64,000 nucleotides of DNA from an alpha proteobacterium AAP38 (GCA_001296005.1 LJHR01000021.1:1-64000), one strand, 5' to 3'; positions 24,370-33,657 are shown, counted from the first letter of the stretch. Program-made: numbers and translations. Notes: a model not told the origin generated them from the letters alone.

Positions 24370-25847
24370 GCGCTGTCTCCGTAGGCCAGCAATTGCAGGG
24401 GTGGCCGATGCGGCTGCCGCTCGAAGCTGGCCAGGACCGGCAGGTCCAGAAGGAAGACAACCTGTTCCGCCGTCGTGAAGCGGTCGTCACGCGCTTCGCG
24501 CAGCAGCACCGCGATGGTGGCCAGGATAGCGCCGCCGATCAGGCAGGCGATCATTGTGGCCAGCCCGCGCGGTCGCACCGTGCGATAGGGCTGGGTCGGC
24601 TCGCTCAGGACGGCGGCGGGGGAAATGCGTTCGCTGTTCAGGTTGCCTTTCACGCGGGCATTGGCGTGCTGCATCGACAGGGAACGGTACGCTTCCTCCG
24701 CGATCTGGTATTCGCGCACCAGATCATTGAACCGGCCCCGGTTGCGGCGCAGCTCGGCCAGACGCTCATCCAGGGTCGCTATCTGGCCGGTCAGCACCTG
24801 GACGGGCTGGGCATTGCTTTCCACATCGGCGCTGGTGCGCAGATAATCGGTTTGCAGGGTCTGATAGACGCTGTTGGGCGCATTGGTGGACCGTTTTTCA
24901 AGATCGGCACGCCGGTTCGCCACCTCCTTTTCCGCCGTGGCGATGCCGGCCTTCAAGGCGGCCATGGCCGGCCCATCGGGGTTATAGGTGGCCAGCATCT
25001 GGCTGCGCTTCATGCGCAGTTCCAGAAGCCGCGACTGCGCTTCGTCCAGGGCGCGGTACTTCTCGCCGCTGGCCGTCTCCGGCAGTTTCTCCGGCACTTT
25101 GGTCATCAGTTTTTCCAGGCCGCGCTTGCGTTCCTGCGCCTGGGCCAGGGTGGCGCGGGCGGCGTGCAGACTGGTATCCAGCTCGCTGCGCTGGGCCAGC
25201 AGATCCTCCACCTCCTTATCGAAGCTGCTGATCCGCCACTGATCCTTGAAGGTTTCCAGCGTCTGCTGCGCCTTGGCCAACTCATCGCTGGCCTGCCGCA
25301 CCTCGCCTGCCAGAAAGCCTTCATGCGGGTTGTGGTAGATCTGGGTCTGCCGGCCCACATACAGGTCGATCAGCTTGCGCACCAGCTTGGGCGCCATCTC
25401 CTTGTCGGGGTGGCGGAGCGACAGGGTGATGATGTTGTCCTGGTTGCCCACCTCGGCGGCCAGATCATCCAGCAGCCTTGTGACGGCGGCATCCATCGCG
25501 GTTCCGCGCGCCGGCGGGTCCGCGGCGATGTCAGGATAGATGGCGGGGATGCCGAACGCCTCCACCGTTGCGCGCGCCAGATCATGGCTGTGCAGGATGG
25601 CGGCGTGGGCCAGCACGATCTCCCGCCGGTCGGACGGGGTCAGCTCCGTGGCCGGCCCCCGTTCCACCTCCGGGGCGGACCAACGGCCAAAGGTGACCAC
25701 CAGTTCCGCCACGGATTCATATTTCTTGGTCGCGAAAGTCAGGTATCCGGCCCCCAGCAGCACTGTGCCGAGCAGGACCGTCATGAACAGGCGCCATCTC
25801 TTGCAGATCGTGATCAGGACGCCATGGGGCAGGGCTGTCGCGTACAT
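24366..25847 (-). CDS. Polysaccharide chain-length determinant (Wzz/GumC-like)
   Basis: A 493-residue PCP-type inner-membrane protein. TM1 lies near residues 20-42 (FMTVLLGTVLLGAGYLTFA), followed by a long periplasmic region rich in heptads (about 160-370, coiled coil, e.g. LAQAQERKRGLEKLMTKVP). TM2 is near residues 430-450 (LATMIACLIGGAILATIAVL). The C-terminus is short and lacks the kinase domain of full Wzc. The ATG at 25847 follows GGGAGACGGCA; an earlier ATG (25922) would run into the export-protein gene. It sets chain length and bridges to the outer-membrane exporter. Confidence 0.88.
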   Translation of the reverse strand: MYATALPHGVLITICKRWRLFMTVLLGTVLLGAGYLTFATKKYESVAELVVTFGRWSAPEVERGPATELTPSDRREIVLAHAAILHSHDLARATVEAFGIPAIYPDIAADPPARGTAMDAAVTRLLDDLAAEVGNQDNIITLSLRHPDKEMAPKLVRKLIDLYVGRQTQIYHNPHEGFLAGEVRQASDELAKAQQTLETFKDQWRISSFDKEVEDLLAQRSELDTSLHAARATLAQAQERKRGLEKLMTKVPEKLPETASGEKYRALDEAQSRLLELRMKRSQMLATYNPDGPAMAALKAGIATAEKEVANRRADLEKRSTNAPNSVYQTLQTDYLRTSADVESNAQPVQVLTGQIATLDERLAELRRNRGRFNDLVREYQIAEEAYRSLSMQHANARVKGNLNSERISPAAVLSEPTQPYRTVRPRGLATMIACLIGGAILATIAVLLREARDDRFTTAEQVVFLLDLPVLASFERQPHRPPLQLLAYGDSA

Positions 25848-25882
25848 TGCCGTCTCCCGCAGGGTGGGCCAGCAATCCTTCG

Positions 25883-26602
25883 TCAGTTGTTCGAAGGGTT
25901 GATGTTGTAGGTGAAGCCCCAATTGAAGGGCACGAACTGCTGCACGAACTGGTTCCAGAAGGTGTAGGCCTCATAGACGCCCGTGCGCGGCACATAGACC
26001 ACGTCATACTGGGCCAGCCGCACATCGGCGGCGGGGTCCTGGCCCGTGATTGCGGCCATGTAGTCGACGGCCATGGCCTGCGGCTTGTCGCCGTCGCCCC
26101 GCCGCAGGATGAAGATATTTTCGCGTGAGGCCGACAGCTTCACCCCGCCGGCCCGCGCGATGGCCTGGGTCACGGTCAGGTTGGGGCCGACGGTGATGAA
26201 TTCACCGGGGCTGCCCACCTCACCGGCCACATAGACGCGGTTGGGCGCGAAGGAATGGACGATCACGCTGATCTGCGGATCGGTCAGCAGCGTCCGGTAC
26301 TTCTCCCGCAGGCTGGCCGAAATTTCCGACGGCGCGCGGTTATAGGCCATCACATCCTCGGCGATGGCGGTGGAGATCATGCCGTCGGGCCGCACCACCA
26401 CTTCCTCGTTCAGCTCCGGATTGAGGTAGAGGCGGATATAGAGCATGTCGCCCACTTGCACCTTGTATCCCGGCAGGGTGGCAGCGGTGCCGGCCACAGG
26501 CGTCGCTACCTGCGGCGCCCGTGGCAGGGCCGCCTGCCGCTGCGCACAGGCGGTCAGCAGCAGGGGCAGCAGGAGAAGCAGGCTGATCGCGGGCGCCTTC
26601 AT
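25883..26602 (-). CDS. Outer-membrane polysaccharide export lipoprotein (Wza/GumB-like)
   Basis: A 239-residue protein with a lipoprotein signal (lipobox LTAC near residues 14-17). Domains are poly-export (YKVQVGDMLYIRLYLNPEL near residue 45) and one SLBB-like domain (NRVYVAGEVGSPGEFITVGP). It is a short, single-SLBB form like GumB, not the four-domain Wza. The ATG at 26602 is chosen for its signal peptide. It lies 14 bases after the sugar-transferase stop and 35 bases before the chain-length gene, so all three are cotranscribed. Confidence 0.9.
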   Translation of the reverse strand: MKAPAISLLLLLPLLLTACAQRQAALPRAPQVATPVAGTAATLPGYKVQVGDMLYIRLYLNPELNEEVVVRPDGMISTAIAEDVMAYNRAPSEISASLREKYRTLLTDPQISVIVHSFAPNRVYVAGEVGSPGEFITVGPNLTVTQAIARAGGVKLSASRENIFILRRGDGDKPQAMAVDYMAAITGQDPAADVRLAQYDVVYVPRTGVYEAYTFWNQFVQQFVPFNWGFTYNINPSNN

Positions 26603-26616
26603 GGGGACGGCCCGCC

Positions 26617-27381
26617 TCAATAGGCGCCGTCGCGGCGCAGCACCGCCGATGGCGTGCGCAGCAGCACGCGCAGGTCGGACAGGAAGCTCCAGTTGCGGGC
26701 ATAGTCGCGGTCCAGCCGCACCCGCTCGCCATAGCCGGTATCGTTGCGCCCGCTGATCTGCCACACGCCCGTGATGCCGGGGCGGCAGCGGGAATAATCA
26801 TGGAAGGCCGCGCCATAGCGCCGGACCTCGTCCGCCACGATGGGGCGGGGGCCGACCAGACTCATATCGCCGGCCAGCACGTTCAGCAATTGCGGCAGCT
26901 CATCCAGGCTGGTGGTGCGCAGGAAACGGCCGACCCTGGTGACGCGCGGATCATCGCGCAGCTTGAAATCGCGCTCCCACTCCGCCCGTGCCGCCGGATC
27001 GGTGGCCAGCAGGCGGGCCAGCACGGCCTCCGCGTTGGGCACCATGGTACGGAACTTCCAGCATTTGAAGGGCTGGCCCCGCGCGCCGACACGGCGATGA
27101 CCGAACAGCACCGGCCCGCCATCACGCTTGGCCAGCACGGCCAGCGTCAGGAACAGGGGGGACAGCAGCGCCAGCAGCGATGCCGATGCGGCGATGTCGA
27201 ACAGCCGCTTGCTGATCCTTGTGGCCGGGTTTTGCCGCACTGCGGGACGGCGTTCACGGTCCAGATGCTGGTCAATGGCGGCGGCATGCAGGCGGTGCCA
27301 GTCATAACCGCGCGCGCCAGCCGAAGAGCCGACCAGAACAGCTTGCCGCGACAGGGGGGCCGTAAAGGCTTGCGATGCCAT
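26617..27381 (-). CDS. Bacterial sugar transferase (priming glycosyl-phosphate transferase)
   Basis: A 254-residue phosphoglycosyltransferase of the monotopic type. One membrane helix (LFDIAASASLLALLSPLFLTLAVL) is followed by the catalytic region (FKCWKFRTMVPNAE, LRTTSLDELPQLLNVLAGDM, SLVGPRPIVADE, YSRCRPGITGVWQISGRND). It lacks the extra N-terminal helices of WbaP/WcaJ and so is the short form. It starts repeat-unit assembly on undecaprenyl phosphate. ATG 27381 has GGAG at good distance; ATG 27393 is possible. A 169-base gap ahead (27382-27550) may hold its own promoter. Confidence 0.92.
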   Translation of the reverse strand: MASQAFTAPLSRQAVLVGSSAGARGYDWHRLHAAAIDQHLDRERRPAVRQNPATRISKRLFDIAASASLLALLSPLFLTLAVLAKRDGGPVLFGHRRVGARGQPFKCWKFRTMVPNAEAVLARLLATDPAARAEWERDFKLRDDPRVTRVGRFLRTTSLDELPQLLNVLAGDMSLVGPRPIVADEVRRYGAAFHDYSRCRPGITGVWQISGRNDTGYGERVRLDRDYARNWSFLSDLRVLLRTPSAVLRRDGAY

Positions 27382-27550
27382 GATACGCTCCATCTCCGTG
27401 GGTAAAGGGTGCCCATCGCCTGCGAATACTTCGCGGGTGGCGGCAATAGTTTGTTGGTTTCGTCATTCCCAGGTGCCGACTATAACAACCGCAATGGCGC
27501 GTCGGCCTGTGGTCAATCTGTGTCCTGATTATGTTGCGCCGCAACCAGGG

Positions 27551-28519
27551 TCACGGTGCCTCCGCCGTCCCCACGCGGGTCAGGACGATGCCCGCCACCC
27601 GGCCCCGCGCCTTGCGCAACCGGGTCAGGGTGCCCAGGGTCCGGCCCCGCCGCGTGTAGCGCCAGCGGATGGCATACAGAACCCGGTCCATCATCCCCGC
27701 CACCAGCGTCGCATCGGACGCGTCCAGCAGGGGCGGTAGGTCCAGCAGCAGCAGGTCATAGCCGCCCGACAGATCAGCCAGCAGCGCCTTCATGCGCGCC
27801 GAAAGCAGGGCACGCGCGCTGAACCTTCCCCGGCCCACCAGGATCAAGTCCAGGCCGGAGACGGGATCGGTTCGGATCACCTCATCCAACCCCGGCGGGT
27901 GGGAGGACAGAAGCTCTGCCAGACCCGGTGCGGGGGACATCGCGAACAGCGCATGCTGTCCGGGGCGGCACCAGTCGGCATCGATCAGCAGCACGCGCTG
28001 CCCCTCGCTGGCCAGCAACCGGCCCAGCGTGGCGGCGAGCAGCGACCGTCCTTCCCCCTTCTCCGCCGATCCGATGGCCACCGTCAGGGGGTGGCCAGCG
28101 GGATGGATGGACAGAAGGGCGGCATGGACGGCACGTAGGTCCGCCGCCAGCATTGATGCTGGATCGCGCAGTACCTGTTCCATGGCGTGGGCACCATCGG
28201 GCAGTTCGGGAAGGGCTGCCAGGACCACCAGGTCCGTTGCCGCCTCCACCGCGTCGGCATCGCGAAAATCACGCGGTTCCCCGCGCCGCCGGCCCAGCAG
28301 CGATCCCGCCACCCAGGCGGCGGCACCGGCCAGCAGCCCCGCCGCCAGACCCAGCCACAGGCCGATGCCCAGGCCCGACAGCAAGGCCATCCCGGACAGT
28401 AGCAGCGGCCAGGGACCGCCACCCGCTGCCGCTGGTGTTGGCACCGTGCGTTGGTGTGGGGGCTGGATCGGGCAGCGGGGCAGGGGTCCCTGCCGCCTGG
28501 ATGGGGTGGTGGCGCGCAT
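27551..28519 (-). CDS. Membrane-anchored CpsD-like protein with altered Walker A
   Basis: A 322-residue protein that looks like the C-terminal part of a Wzc. Two hydrophobic segments lie near residues 38-75, then the BY-kinase ATPase domain follows. Walker A is AEKGEGRSLLAATLG (arginine where lysine is normal). Walker A' (VLLIDADWCRPG) and Walker B (YDLLLLDLPPLLDASD) are intact. The C-terminus ends with no tyrosine cluster. So the periplasmic chain-length part sits in a separate gene (24366-25847) and the anchor/kinase part here. Activity with GRS is uncertain. It follows the histidine-kinase gene by 120 bases. Confidence 0.82.
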   Translation of the reverse strand: MRATTPSRRQGPLPRCPIQPPHQRTVPTPAAAGGGPWPLLLSGMALLSGLGIGLWLGLAAGLLAGAAAWVAGSLLGRRRGEPRDFRDADAVEAATDLVVLAALPELPDGAHAMEQVLRDPASMLAADLRAVHAALLSIHPAGHPLTVAIGSAEKGEGRSLLAATLGRLLASEGQRVLLIDADWCRPGQHALFAMSPAPGLAELLSSHPPGLDEVIRTDPVSGLDLILVGRGRFSARALLSARMKALLADLSGGYDLLLLDLPPLLDASDATLVAGMMDRVLYAIRWRYTRRGRTLGTLTRLRKARGRVAGIVLTRVGTAEAP

Positions 28520-28639
28520 CCGGTTCCGGGTGGGGAAGGGGGCGGGGTCGGCACCGGCGGGCCTCCCGTTTCCCGCCGGCCCGGTTACCGTGGGCGACCC
28601 GGTCGGATGCGGCCAGTGATCATGCTGTGGTCCGGCATA

Positions 28640-30277
28640 TCATCCCTGAAGATGCGGCAGGCGAACATGCATGCGCAGGCCGCCGCCCGGTCGGTTGGAT
28701 GCCGTGACGCTGCCGCCCAGCGCCTCCACATGGTGGCGCACGATCCACAGGCCCAGCCCGGCATGGGCGGGTTCCCCCGCCGCGGTACCGGCAGGCCGGA
28801 AGGAGAAGTTGCGGTCGAAAATATGCTCAATCTTGTTGGGGTCGATGCCCGGCCCTTCATCATCGATGATCAGATCGACGCGGCCCGCCGACCGGGTCAG
28901 GGTCGTTTCGATGGTGCCGCCGGGCCGGCAGAAGCCGATGGCATTGTCCAGGATGTTCTCGACGATGATGTCCAGAATACCGTCGGGCGCCAGGACCCGC
29001 ACATTCTCATCCAGATGACGGATGAAGCGCAGTTGGCGGTCGATGGAGATATCGCGCGCATTGTGCAGGGCGTCGGCCACCACATGGGTCAGATTGATGC
29101 GCAGCTTCGGCGCCTCGATGAAATCGGCAGTATCGTTGCCCAGGCGTTGTGCTGCGGAAATCAGGGCCGACAGGCGCGACAGGGCCGTCTCGATCAGCTG
29201 CAGGGCGCGCTGGGCCCGCTGATCCTCCCGCGGGGTCACGGCCTTCAACGGCTGAAGGGCCGACCGGATCACGGCCAGCGGCGCCTTCACCGAATGGGCA
29301 TTCTCCTCCGCCGTGCCCCTGATATTCGCCGCCGCCCGGTGCAGGTCCTGCACCAGCCGGTCGAAATCACCGGCCACGCTGGCCAGTTCGGGCAGGGGGT
29401 TGCGGTCGGTGAAGCGGGCGGCCCCAGCCCCGCCCCGCCTTATGTCCCCCGCAACCCGCCGGAAATGCCGCAACGCGACCCGCGCCTTCAGCACGACCAG
29501 CAGGGCCAGGCCCGCGAAGGCCAGGTAGATGACAGCCGCCATACGGATATTGTCCGTTTGCCAGTAGGGGCGGCCAAAGGCGGTGTTCAGCAGGGCAGAG
29601 GAGTTATCGGCAGAGACCAGGGCCCAGCAGCCGCGCCGCCCCTGGATGGGGATGACCGAGGTCAGAATTTCCTCCGCCCCGTCCATCTGGCGGTAGCGGA
29701 TTTCGACAGGCTTGTCCCAGGTGCAGCTGTCGCCCAGCGATTTCAGGATGCCGTGGCGGGCCAGCACATCCAGATCGGCCCCCATCTGATCGGCGGGTAC
29801 GCGCGGGGCCGAGGCCACGAAATAGAAGCCGCCTGCCGCCCCGCCCTGGCTGGGCTTGAACATCAGTTTCAGGATGGTGCCATTATCGGCAAACCGGGCC
29901 AGCATGGCGTTCAGTTCCACCGGTGGCACATCCTCGCGCTGTTCCAGGCGGGCGGCCAGCGCTTGCGCCACCAGCCAGCCATTGCGGCGCAGGCTGTCGG
30001 CCACCAGATCGCGGCTCTGCTTGTCGGCGCGTTCGAACTGCCCGTACAGGATGACGGGCAGCGCCACGAAGATGCCGACCAGGATGATCAGCCGGAAGGT
30101 CAGCGACGACAGGGCCAGCCCCGCGCGCCGCCACAGATCGTCAAGCCGGGGTCGGCGGGTTTCGCCAGCAATATCCGAAGGCGGCGAAGTTCTCGATCTC
30201 CCCGAATCCGGGGTCGATGGCGCGGAACTTGTTTCGAATGCGCTTGACCGAGGATCGGACATTTGTTCGATAGCCAT
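28640..30277 (-). CDS. Sensor histidine kinase (ChvG/ExoS-like)
   Basis: A 545-residue kinase. A disordered N-terminus is followed by TM1 (LTFRLIILVGIFVALPVILYG), a periplasmic sensor region of about 180 residues, TM2 (AAVIYLAFAGLALLVVLKA), a HAMP-like linker, the H-box with H328 (ENAHSVKAPLAVIRSAL), the N-box (NILDNAIGF), and G boxes (DDEGPGIDP, GLGLWIVRHHVEALGG). The ATG at 30277 has GGAG 8 bases upstream, but this makes it overlap the response-regulator gene by 137 bases. A later non-ATG start is possible but no good candidate is visible. It probably senses envelope status and controls exopolysaccharide. Confidence 0.85.
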   Translation of the reverse strand: MAIEQMSDPRSSAFETSSAPSTPDSGRSRTSPPSDIAGETRRPRLDDLWRRAGLALSSLTFRLIILVGIFVALPVILYGQFERADKQSRDLVADSLRRNGWLVAQALAARLEQREDVPPVELNAMLARFADNGTILKLMFKPSQGGAAGGFYFVASAPRVPADQMGADLDVLARHGILKSLGDSCTWDKPVEIRYRQMDGAEEILTSVIPIQGRRGCWALVSADNSSALLNTAFGRPYWQTDNIRMAAVIYLAFAGLALLVVLKARVALRHFRRVAGDIRRGGAGAARFTDRNPLPELASVAGDFDRLVQDLHRAAANIRGTAEENAHSVKAPLAVIRSALQPLKAVTPREDQRAQRALQLIETALSRLSALISAAQRLGNDTADFIEAPKLRINLTHVVADALHNARDISIDRQLRFIRHLDENVRVLAPDGILDIIVENILDNAIGFCRPGGTIETTLTRSAGRVDLIIDDEGPGIDPNKIEHIFDRNFSFRPAGTAAGEPAHAGLGLWIVRHHVEALGGSVTASNRPGGGLRMHVRLPHLQG

Positions 30278-30968
30278 CTTCCCCGCTCCCCGCGATGAAA
30301 CCGCTGCGATGCACGCAGTCATAGATCGCCCGGTAGGTGACATGGTCGCCGGCATTGTCCACCAGCCGCTGAACGATGTTGAACTCCGTCACCGTCAGCT
30401 CCACATCGACCCCGCGCCAGTAGGCCCGGCTAAGGCGCGGGCGCAGAACCAGGGCGCCATGGTCGACACTGTCCTCCACCGGTGTGCCCGGCGGCAGCTT
30501 GGCGGCATCGGCGATCAACCGGGCGCGCCGGGCCAGCACGGGCACGCCGCGCGACTTGTCGATGAAATCCAGGGCCCCACGCTCCAGCGCCGCCATCTCG
30601 AAACTGGTGCCCGACAGGGCGGTCAGGATGATGACGGGGATGTTCACGCCCCGGCGGCGCAATTGCGGCAGCAGGTCGATGCCGTTCCAGGTGGGCAGGT
30701 TCCAGTCCAGGATGATGACATCGGCCTCGTTGCCATCGGCCAGATAGTCCAGTAGGGGCGGCCCGTCGGGGAAGCTGGTGACGGCAAAGCCATGATCCTC
30801 CAACTCCGCCCCCACCACTTCGCGGAAATCATCATCATCATCGACCAGGGCCAGACGCAGGCCCCCTTCCTCCAGACGCCTATTTCCGGGCTGCGACGCC
30901 AAGTCCGTCATCGTTGGCAATACCGAACCGGGCCGCACAAACTCTGACTGCTCGTTCATCCTGATCAT
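30141..30968 (-). CDS. Response regulator, ChvI-like, OmpR-type DNA-binding domain
   Basis: A 275-residue protein. The receiver domain is about residues 37-160 (LALVDDDDDF acidic pocket; phosphoacceptor D88 in VIILDWNLP; TAL switch; FIDKSR with the lysine). The C-terminal winged helix is about 180-275 (ELTVTEFNIVQRLVDNAGDH; TNVRSSVKRIRNKFRAIDP; FAAFGYCW). The ATG at 30968 follows GAGGTGA with ideal spacing. It lies 89 bases inside the end of the lipoprotein gene and runs 137 bases into the kinase gene. It is the cognate partner of the kinase and probably controls the polysaccharide operon. Confidence 0.9.
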   Translation of the reverse strand: MIRMNEQSEFVRPGSVLPTMTDLASQPGNRRLEEGGLRLALVDDDDDFREVVGAELEDHGFAVTSFPDGPPLLDYLADGNEADVIILDWNLPTWNGIDLLPQLRRRGVNIPVIILTALSGTSFEMAALERGALDFIDKSRGVPVLARRARLIADAAKLPPGTPVEDSVDHGALVLRPRLSRAYWRGVDVELTVTEFNIVQRLVDNAGDHVTYRAIYDCVHRSGFIAGSGEDGYRTNVRSSVKRIRNKFRAIDPGFGEIENFAAFGYCWRNPPTPA

Positions 30969-31437
30969 CGCTGGTCACCTCATAGGACAGGGCGCGGAAC
31001 ACCCGCGTCTCGACGTCCGGATAAAGGGTAAGGTTCAGGGCGCATTCGCGGCGGCGGAAGGACAGGACGCGCGCCGGCGTCTCCTCCCGGCTGCTGGCCG
31101 GCGGACCCAGGGCGCGGGTCAGGCTGCCTTCATCCATGCCCACGGGCAGCAGTGGGGACACCGTTGCCACCGTTTCCGGTACCGGTACCGGTGGGGCGGC
31201 GGGTTGGACCGGTGCCTGTCCTGGCTGTCGGCGTGGCTTTGCCGGTTTTGTCTTGGCGGCTTGGGTGGCGGTTACCTTGGCCTGCGCGGTAGGCTTGGGG
31301 GTCGTGGTGGCCGGTGCGCTGGCCGCCGGACGCTGGGTGGGGTCCGGGCGGACATTGGCGCAGCCGGACATGATCAGCGCCGTCGCGATCCCCATGGCCA
31401 TCCCTACCCGTAACCGCTCTATCCCCCTGCGGGACAT
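30880..31437 (-). CDS. Small lipoprotein, Ala/Pro/Lys-rich, overlapping a response regulator
   Basis: A 185-residue protein with a lipoprotein signal (ALIMSGC near residues 20-26). A low-complexity Ala/Pro/Thr/Lys stretch (about 30-90) resembles a cell-wall or periplasm-spanning linker. A small C-terminal domain has two cysteines (RRRECALNLTLYP and ERAVRVCAARFG). The start at 31437 follows GGGAG. The last 89 bases overlap the response-regulator gene in a different frame. No family is recognised. Its place ahead of a two-component pair suggests a periplasmic or outer-membrane accessory to the sensor. Confidence 0.72.
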   Translation of the reverse strand: MSRRGIERLRVGMAMGIATALIMSGCANVRPDPTQRPAASAPATTTPKPTAQAKVTATQAAKTKPAKPRRQPGQAPVQPAAPPVPVPETVATVSPLLPVGMDEGSLTRALGPPASSREETPARVLSFRRRECALNLTLYPDVETRVFRALSYEVTSDDQDERAVRVCAARFGIANDDGLGVAARK

Positions 31438-31818
31438 ATCCGGCTCCCTTCCCTTAAGTCTGATGGTCCTGCCGGATGGCACCCGCCGGATGATGGGCAC
31501 TGAATTCCGCCACTTGCACGGGTGGATCGGGGGTAGTTCCGAAAAGGATTTGAACCCTGTTGGGATTACCCCTGGCCAGGGCCCGGACACGCCGCACCCT
31601 GCCGGTCGATCGGCACCCGCAGGTAACAAGGGTCACGGCGCCCGGTTCCTGTGACTTCCGATAATGTCCCGGCCTGTGGACCGGTGGTTCCCTGCAGCAG
31701 GCCGCAACCGGTTCCATCGTCCCGCTCTATCGGGTCCGGTTCCCGCTGGACGGAAGGGGTAGGATGCGTCGCATAATGCCGGCCCTTCCGTTCGGACCCT
31801 GGTGAAGGCAAAAACCGC
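31438..31818. promoter_or_regulatory. Divergent intergenic region (lipoprotein / DUF885)
   Basis: A 381-base gap with start codons leading away at both ends. It should hold promoters for the two-component operon (minus) and the DUF885 gene (plus). A T-arm-like string at 31547-31557 is not a tRNA (no acceptor partner). Partial inverted repeats around CCGGTT (about 31690-31740) are seen, but I cannot assign a function. Confidence 0.4.
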
Positions 31819-33657
31819 ATGACCCGTACTGCCGCTTCCCCCACCCGCCGCCAGCTTCTGGCCGGTACCGCTTCGCTGGCGATGATGGGGCTGGCCCCCC
31901 GTGCCCTGGCCGCCGCCGGTGATGGCGCCACCGCCAAGGCCCAGGCGTTCCTGGATCAGCTGACCGACCGTATCCTGGCCTGGTATCCGGAAAACGCCAC
32001 ACAGCTGGGCATCGACAAGGACAGGCATGCGGGCCTGCGCGCCAGACTGGGTGACCGGTCGCTGGCCGGGATCGAGGCGCAGCGTGGCGTGGTCAAGGAA
32101 CAGCTGGCGACCGTGAAGGCGCTGGACCGCGCCGGCCTGTCGGCAGAGATGCAGGCCAATCTGGAGGTGGCGCAGGCCACGCTGGAACTGTCGGCCAAGG
32201 GGCATGGTTTCCGCTTCGGCGACATGGCGCTGCTGAACCAGAGCTATTCCTACCGCAACAGCCCCTATGCCGTGGCCCAGAATGTCGGCGCCTTTGTCGA
32301 GGTACCGGACTTCCTGACCAGCCAGCACAAGATCGAAACCAGGGAAGACGCCGACAGCTACCTCTCGCGCCTGACCCAATATGCCACGGCGCTGGATGCG
32401 GAAACCGAACGGCTGCGGGTGGAGGGTGGCCAGGGCTACACCTTGCCCGACTTCCTGCTGGACAAGGCCATCGGGCAGTTCACGGGCGTGGCCGGCACGC
32501 CGGTGGCCGATTGGGAGCTGGTGAAACATTTCGAGGCCGGTGCAAAGCAGGTGGGCCATGCCAAACCCGGCGAGGCGGCATCCATCATCACTGAAAAGGT
32601 CCTGCCCGCCCTGAAGCGACAGCAGGCGGTGATGGAGCAGCAACGCCGGCGCGCGCGCAGCGATGCCGGCGTCTGGGCCCTGCCGCAGGGGGCGGATTAC
32701 TATGCCTGGGCGTTGAGTGCGGCCACCACCACCAGCCTGTCCCCGGACGAGGTGCATGCCATGGGGCTGGAGCAGCTGAAAATGCTGCAATCCCGCATGG
32801 AACCGCTGCTGCGCGCCCAGGGTCTGACCCAGGGGACGGTGGGCGACCGTATGGCAGCATTGGGCAAGGACCCCAAATATCTGTGGCCCAACGACGACAA
32901 GGGCCGCGCCGACCTGCTGGCCTATATCAATGGCCGGGTCGATGATATCCGCACCCGGATGCCGCAGGCCTTCACGGTTCTGGTGCCCGGCAAGCTGGTG
33001 GTGAAGCGGGTGCCCGTGGCGATTGAGGCTGGCGCCCCCGGCGGCTATGCCAGCGCCGGGTCGATGGATGGCAGCCAGCCCGGCTCCTATTACATCAACT
33101 TGCGCGACACCAGCATCTGGCCGCGCCACGCCCTGCCCACGCTCTCCTATCATGAGGGCATTCCCGGCCATATCTGGCAGGGGGAATATAGCTACAAGCT
33201 GCCCTTGATCCGTACCCTGCTGGCCTACAGCGCCTATACCGAGGGTTGGGCGCTCTATGCCGAGCAACTGGCCGATGAGCTGGGCGTCTATAAGGACGAT
33301 CCCATCGGACAGTTGGGCTACCTGCAATCCATGGCGTTCCGCGCTTGCCGTCTGGTCGTGGATACCGGCATTCATGCCAAGCGCTGGACAAGGGCGCAGG
33401 CCATCGACTGGTTTGTCACCAACAATGGCTCCACAGCGGCACAGGTGTCGCGGGAGGTGGACCGCTACTGCTCCTGGCCGGGCCAAGCCTGCGCCTACAA
33501 GATCGGGCATACGGCGATTAACCGGGTGCGTGATACCCTGAAGGACCGGCTGGGTGGGAAATATGATTTCCGCCGCTTCAACGATGCGCTGGTCATGACG
33601 GGTAATGTGCCGCTGTCACGGCTGGAGGCACTGGTGGAGGGGCGGTTGCGGGTCTGA
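31819..33657 (+). CDS. DUF885-family secreted hydrolase (putative zinc peptidase)
   Basis: A 612-residue protein. The N-terminus carries a likely Tat signal (TRRQLLAGTASLAMMGLAPR, ending ALAAA). The DUF885 core fills the rest and includes the metal-binding signature H445-E-G-I-P-G-H451, plus YTEGWALYAEQLADELG downstream. The length and motif order are typical of the family, which is thought to be a metallopeptidase of the M3/M32 type; substrates are unknown. It is a single gene with no obvious operon partner. Confidence 0.86.
   Translation: MTRTAASPTRRQLLAGTASLAMMGLAPRALAAAGDGATAKAQAFLDQLTDRILAWYPENATQLGIDKDRHAGLRARLGDRSLAGIEAQRGVVKEQLATVKALDRAGLSAEMQANLEVAQATLELSAKGHGFRFGDMALLNQSYSYRNSPYAVAQNVGAFVEVPDFLTSQHKIETREDADSYLSRLTQYATALDAETERLRVEGGQGYTLPDFLLDKAIGQFTGVAGTPVADWELVKHFEAGAKQVGHAKPGEAASIITEKVLPALKRQQAVMEQQRRRARSDAGVWALPQGADYYAWALSAATTTSLSPDEVHAMGLEQLKMLQSRMEPLLRAQGLTQGTVGDRMAALGKDPKYLWPNDDKGRADLLAYINGRVDDIRTRMPQAFTVLVPGKLVVKRVPVAIEAGAPGGYASAGSMDGSQPGSYYINLRDTSIWPRHALPTLSYHEGIPGHIWQGEYSYKLPLIRTLLAYSAYTEGWALYAEQLADELGVYKDDPIGQLGYLQSMAFRACRLVVDTGIHAKRWTRAQAIDWFVTNNGSTAAQVSREVDRYCSWPGQACAYKIGHTAINRVRDTLKDRLGGKYDFRRFNDALVMTGNVPLSRLEALVEGRLRV

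Noticed and set aside
24021-25910. 629-codon plus-strand frame across the chain-length gene
   Set aside because: Antisense to genes with clear Wzz and CpsD features; Gln/His/Gly-rich.
31547-31557. GGTTCAAATCC-like T-arm on the minus strand, suggesting a tRNA
   Set aside because: The T-stem is imperfect and no acceptor or anticodon arm can be placed around it.
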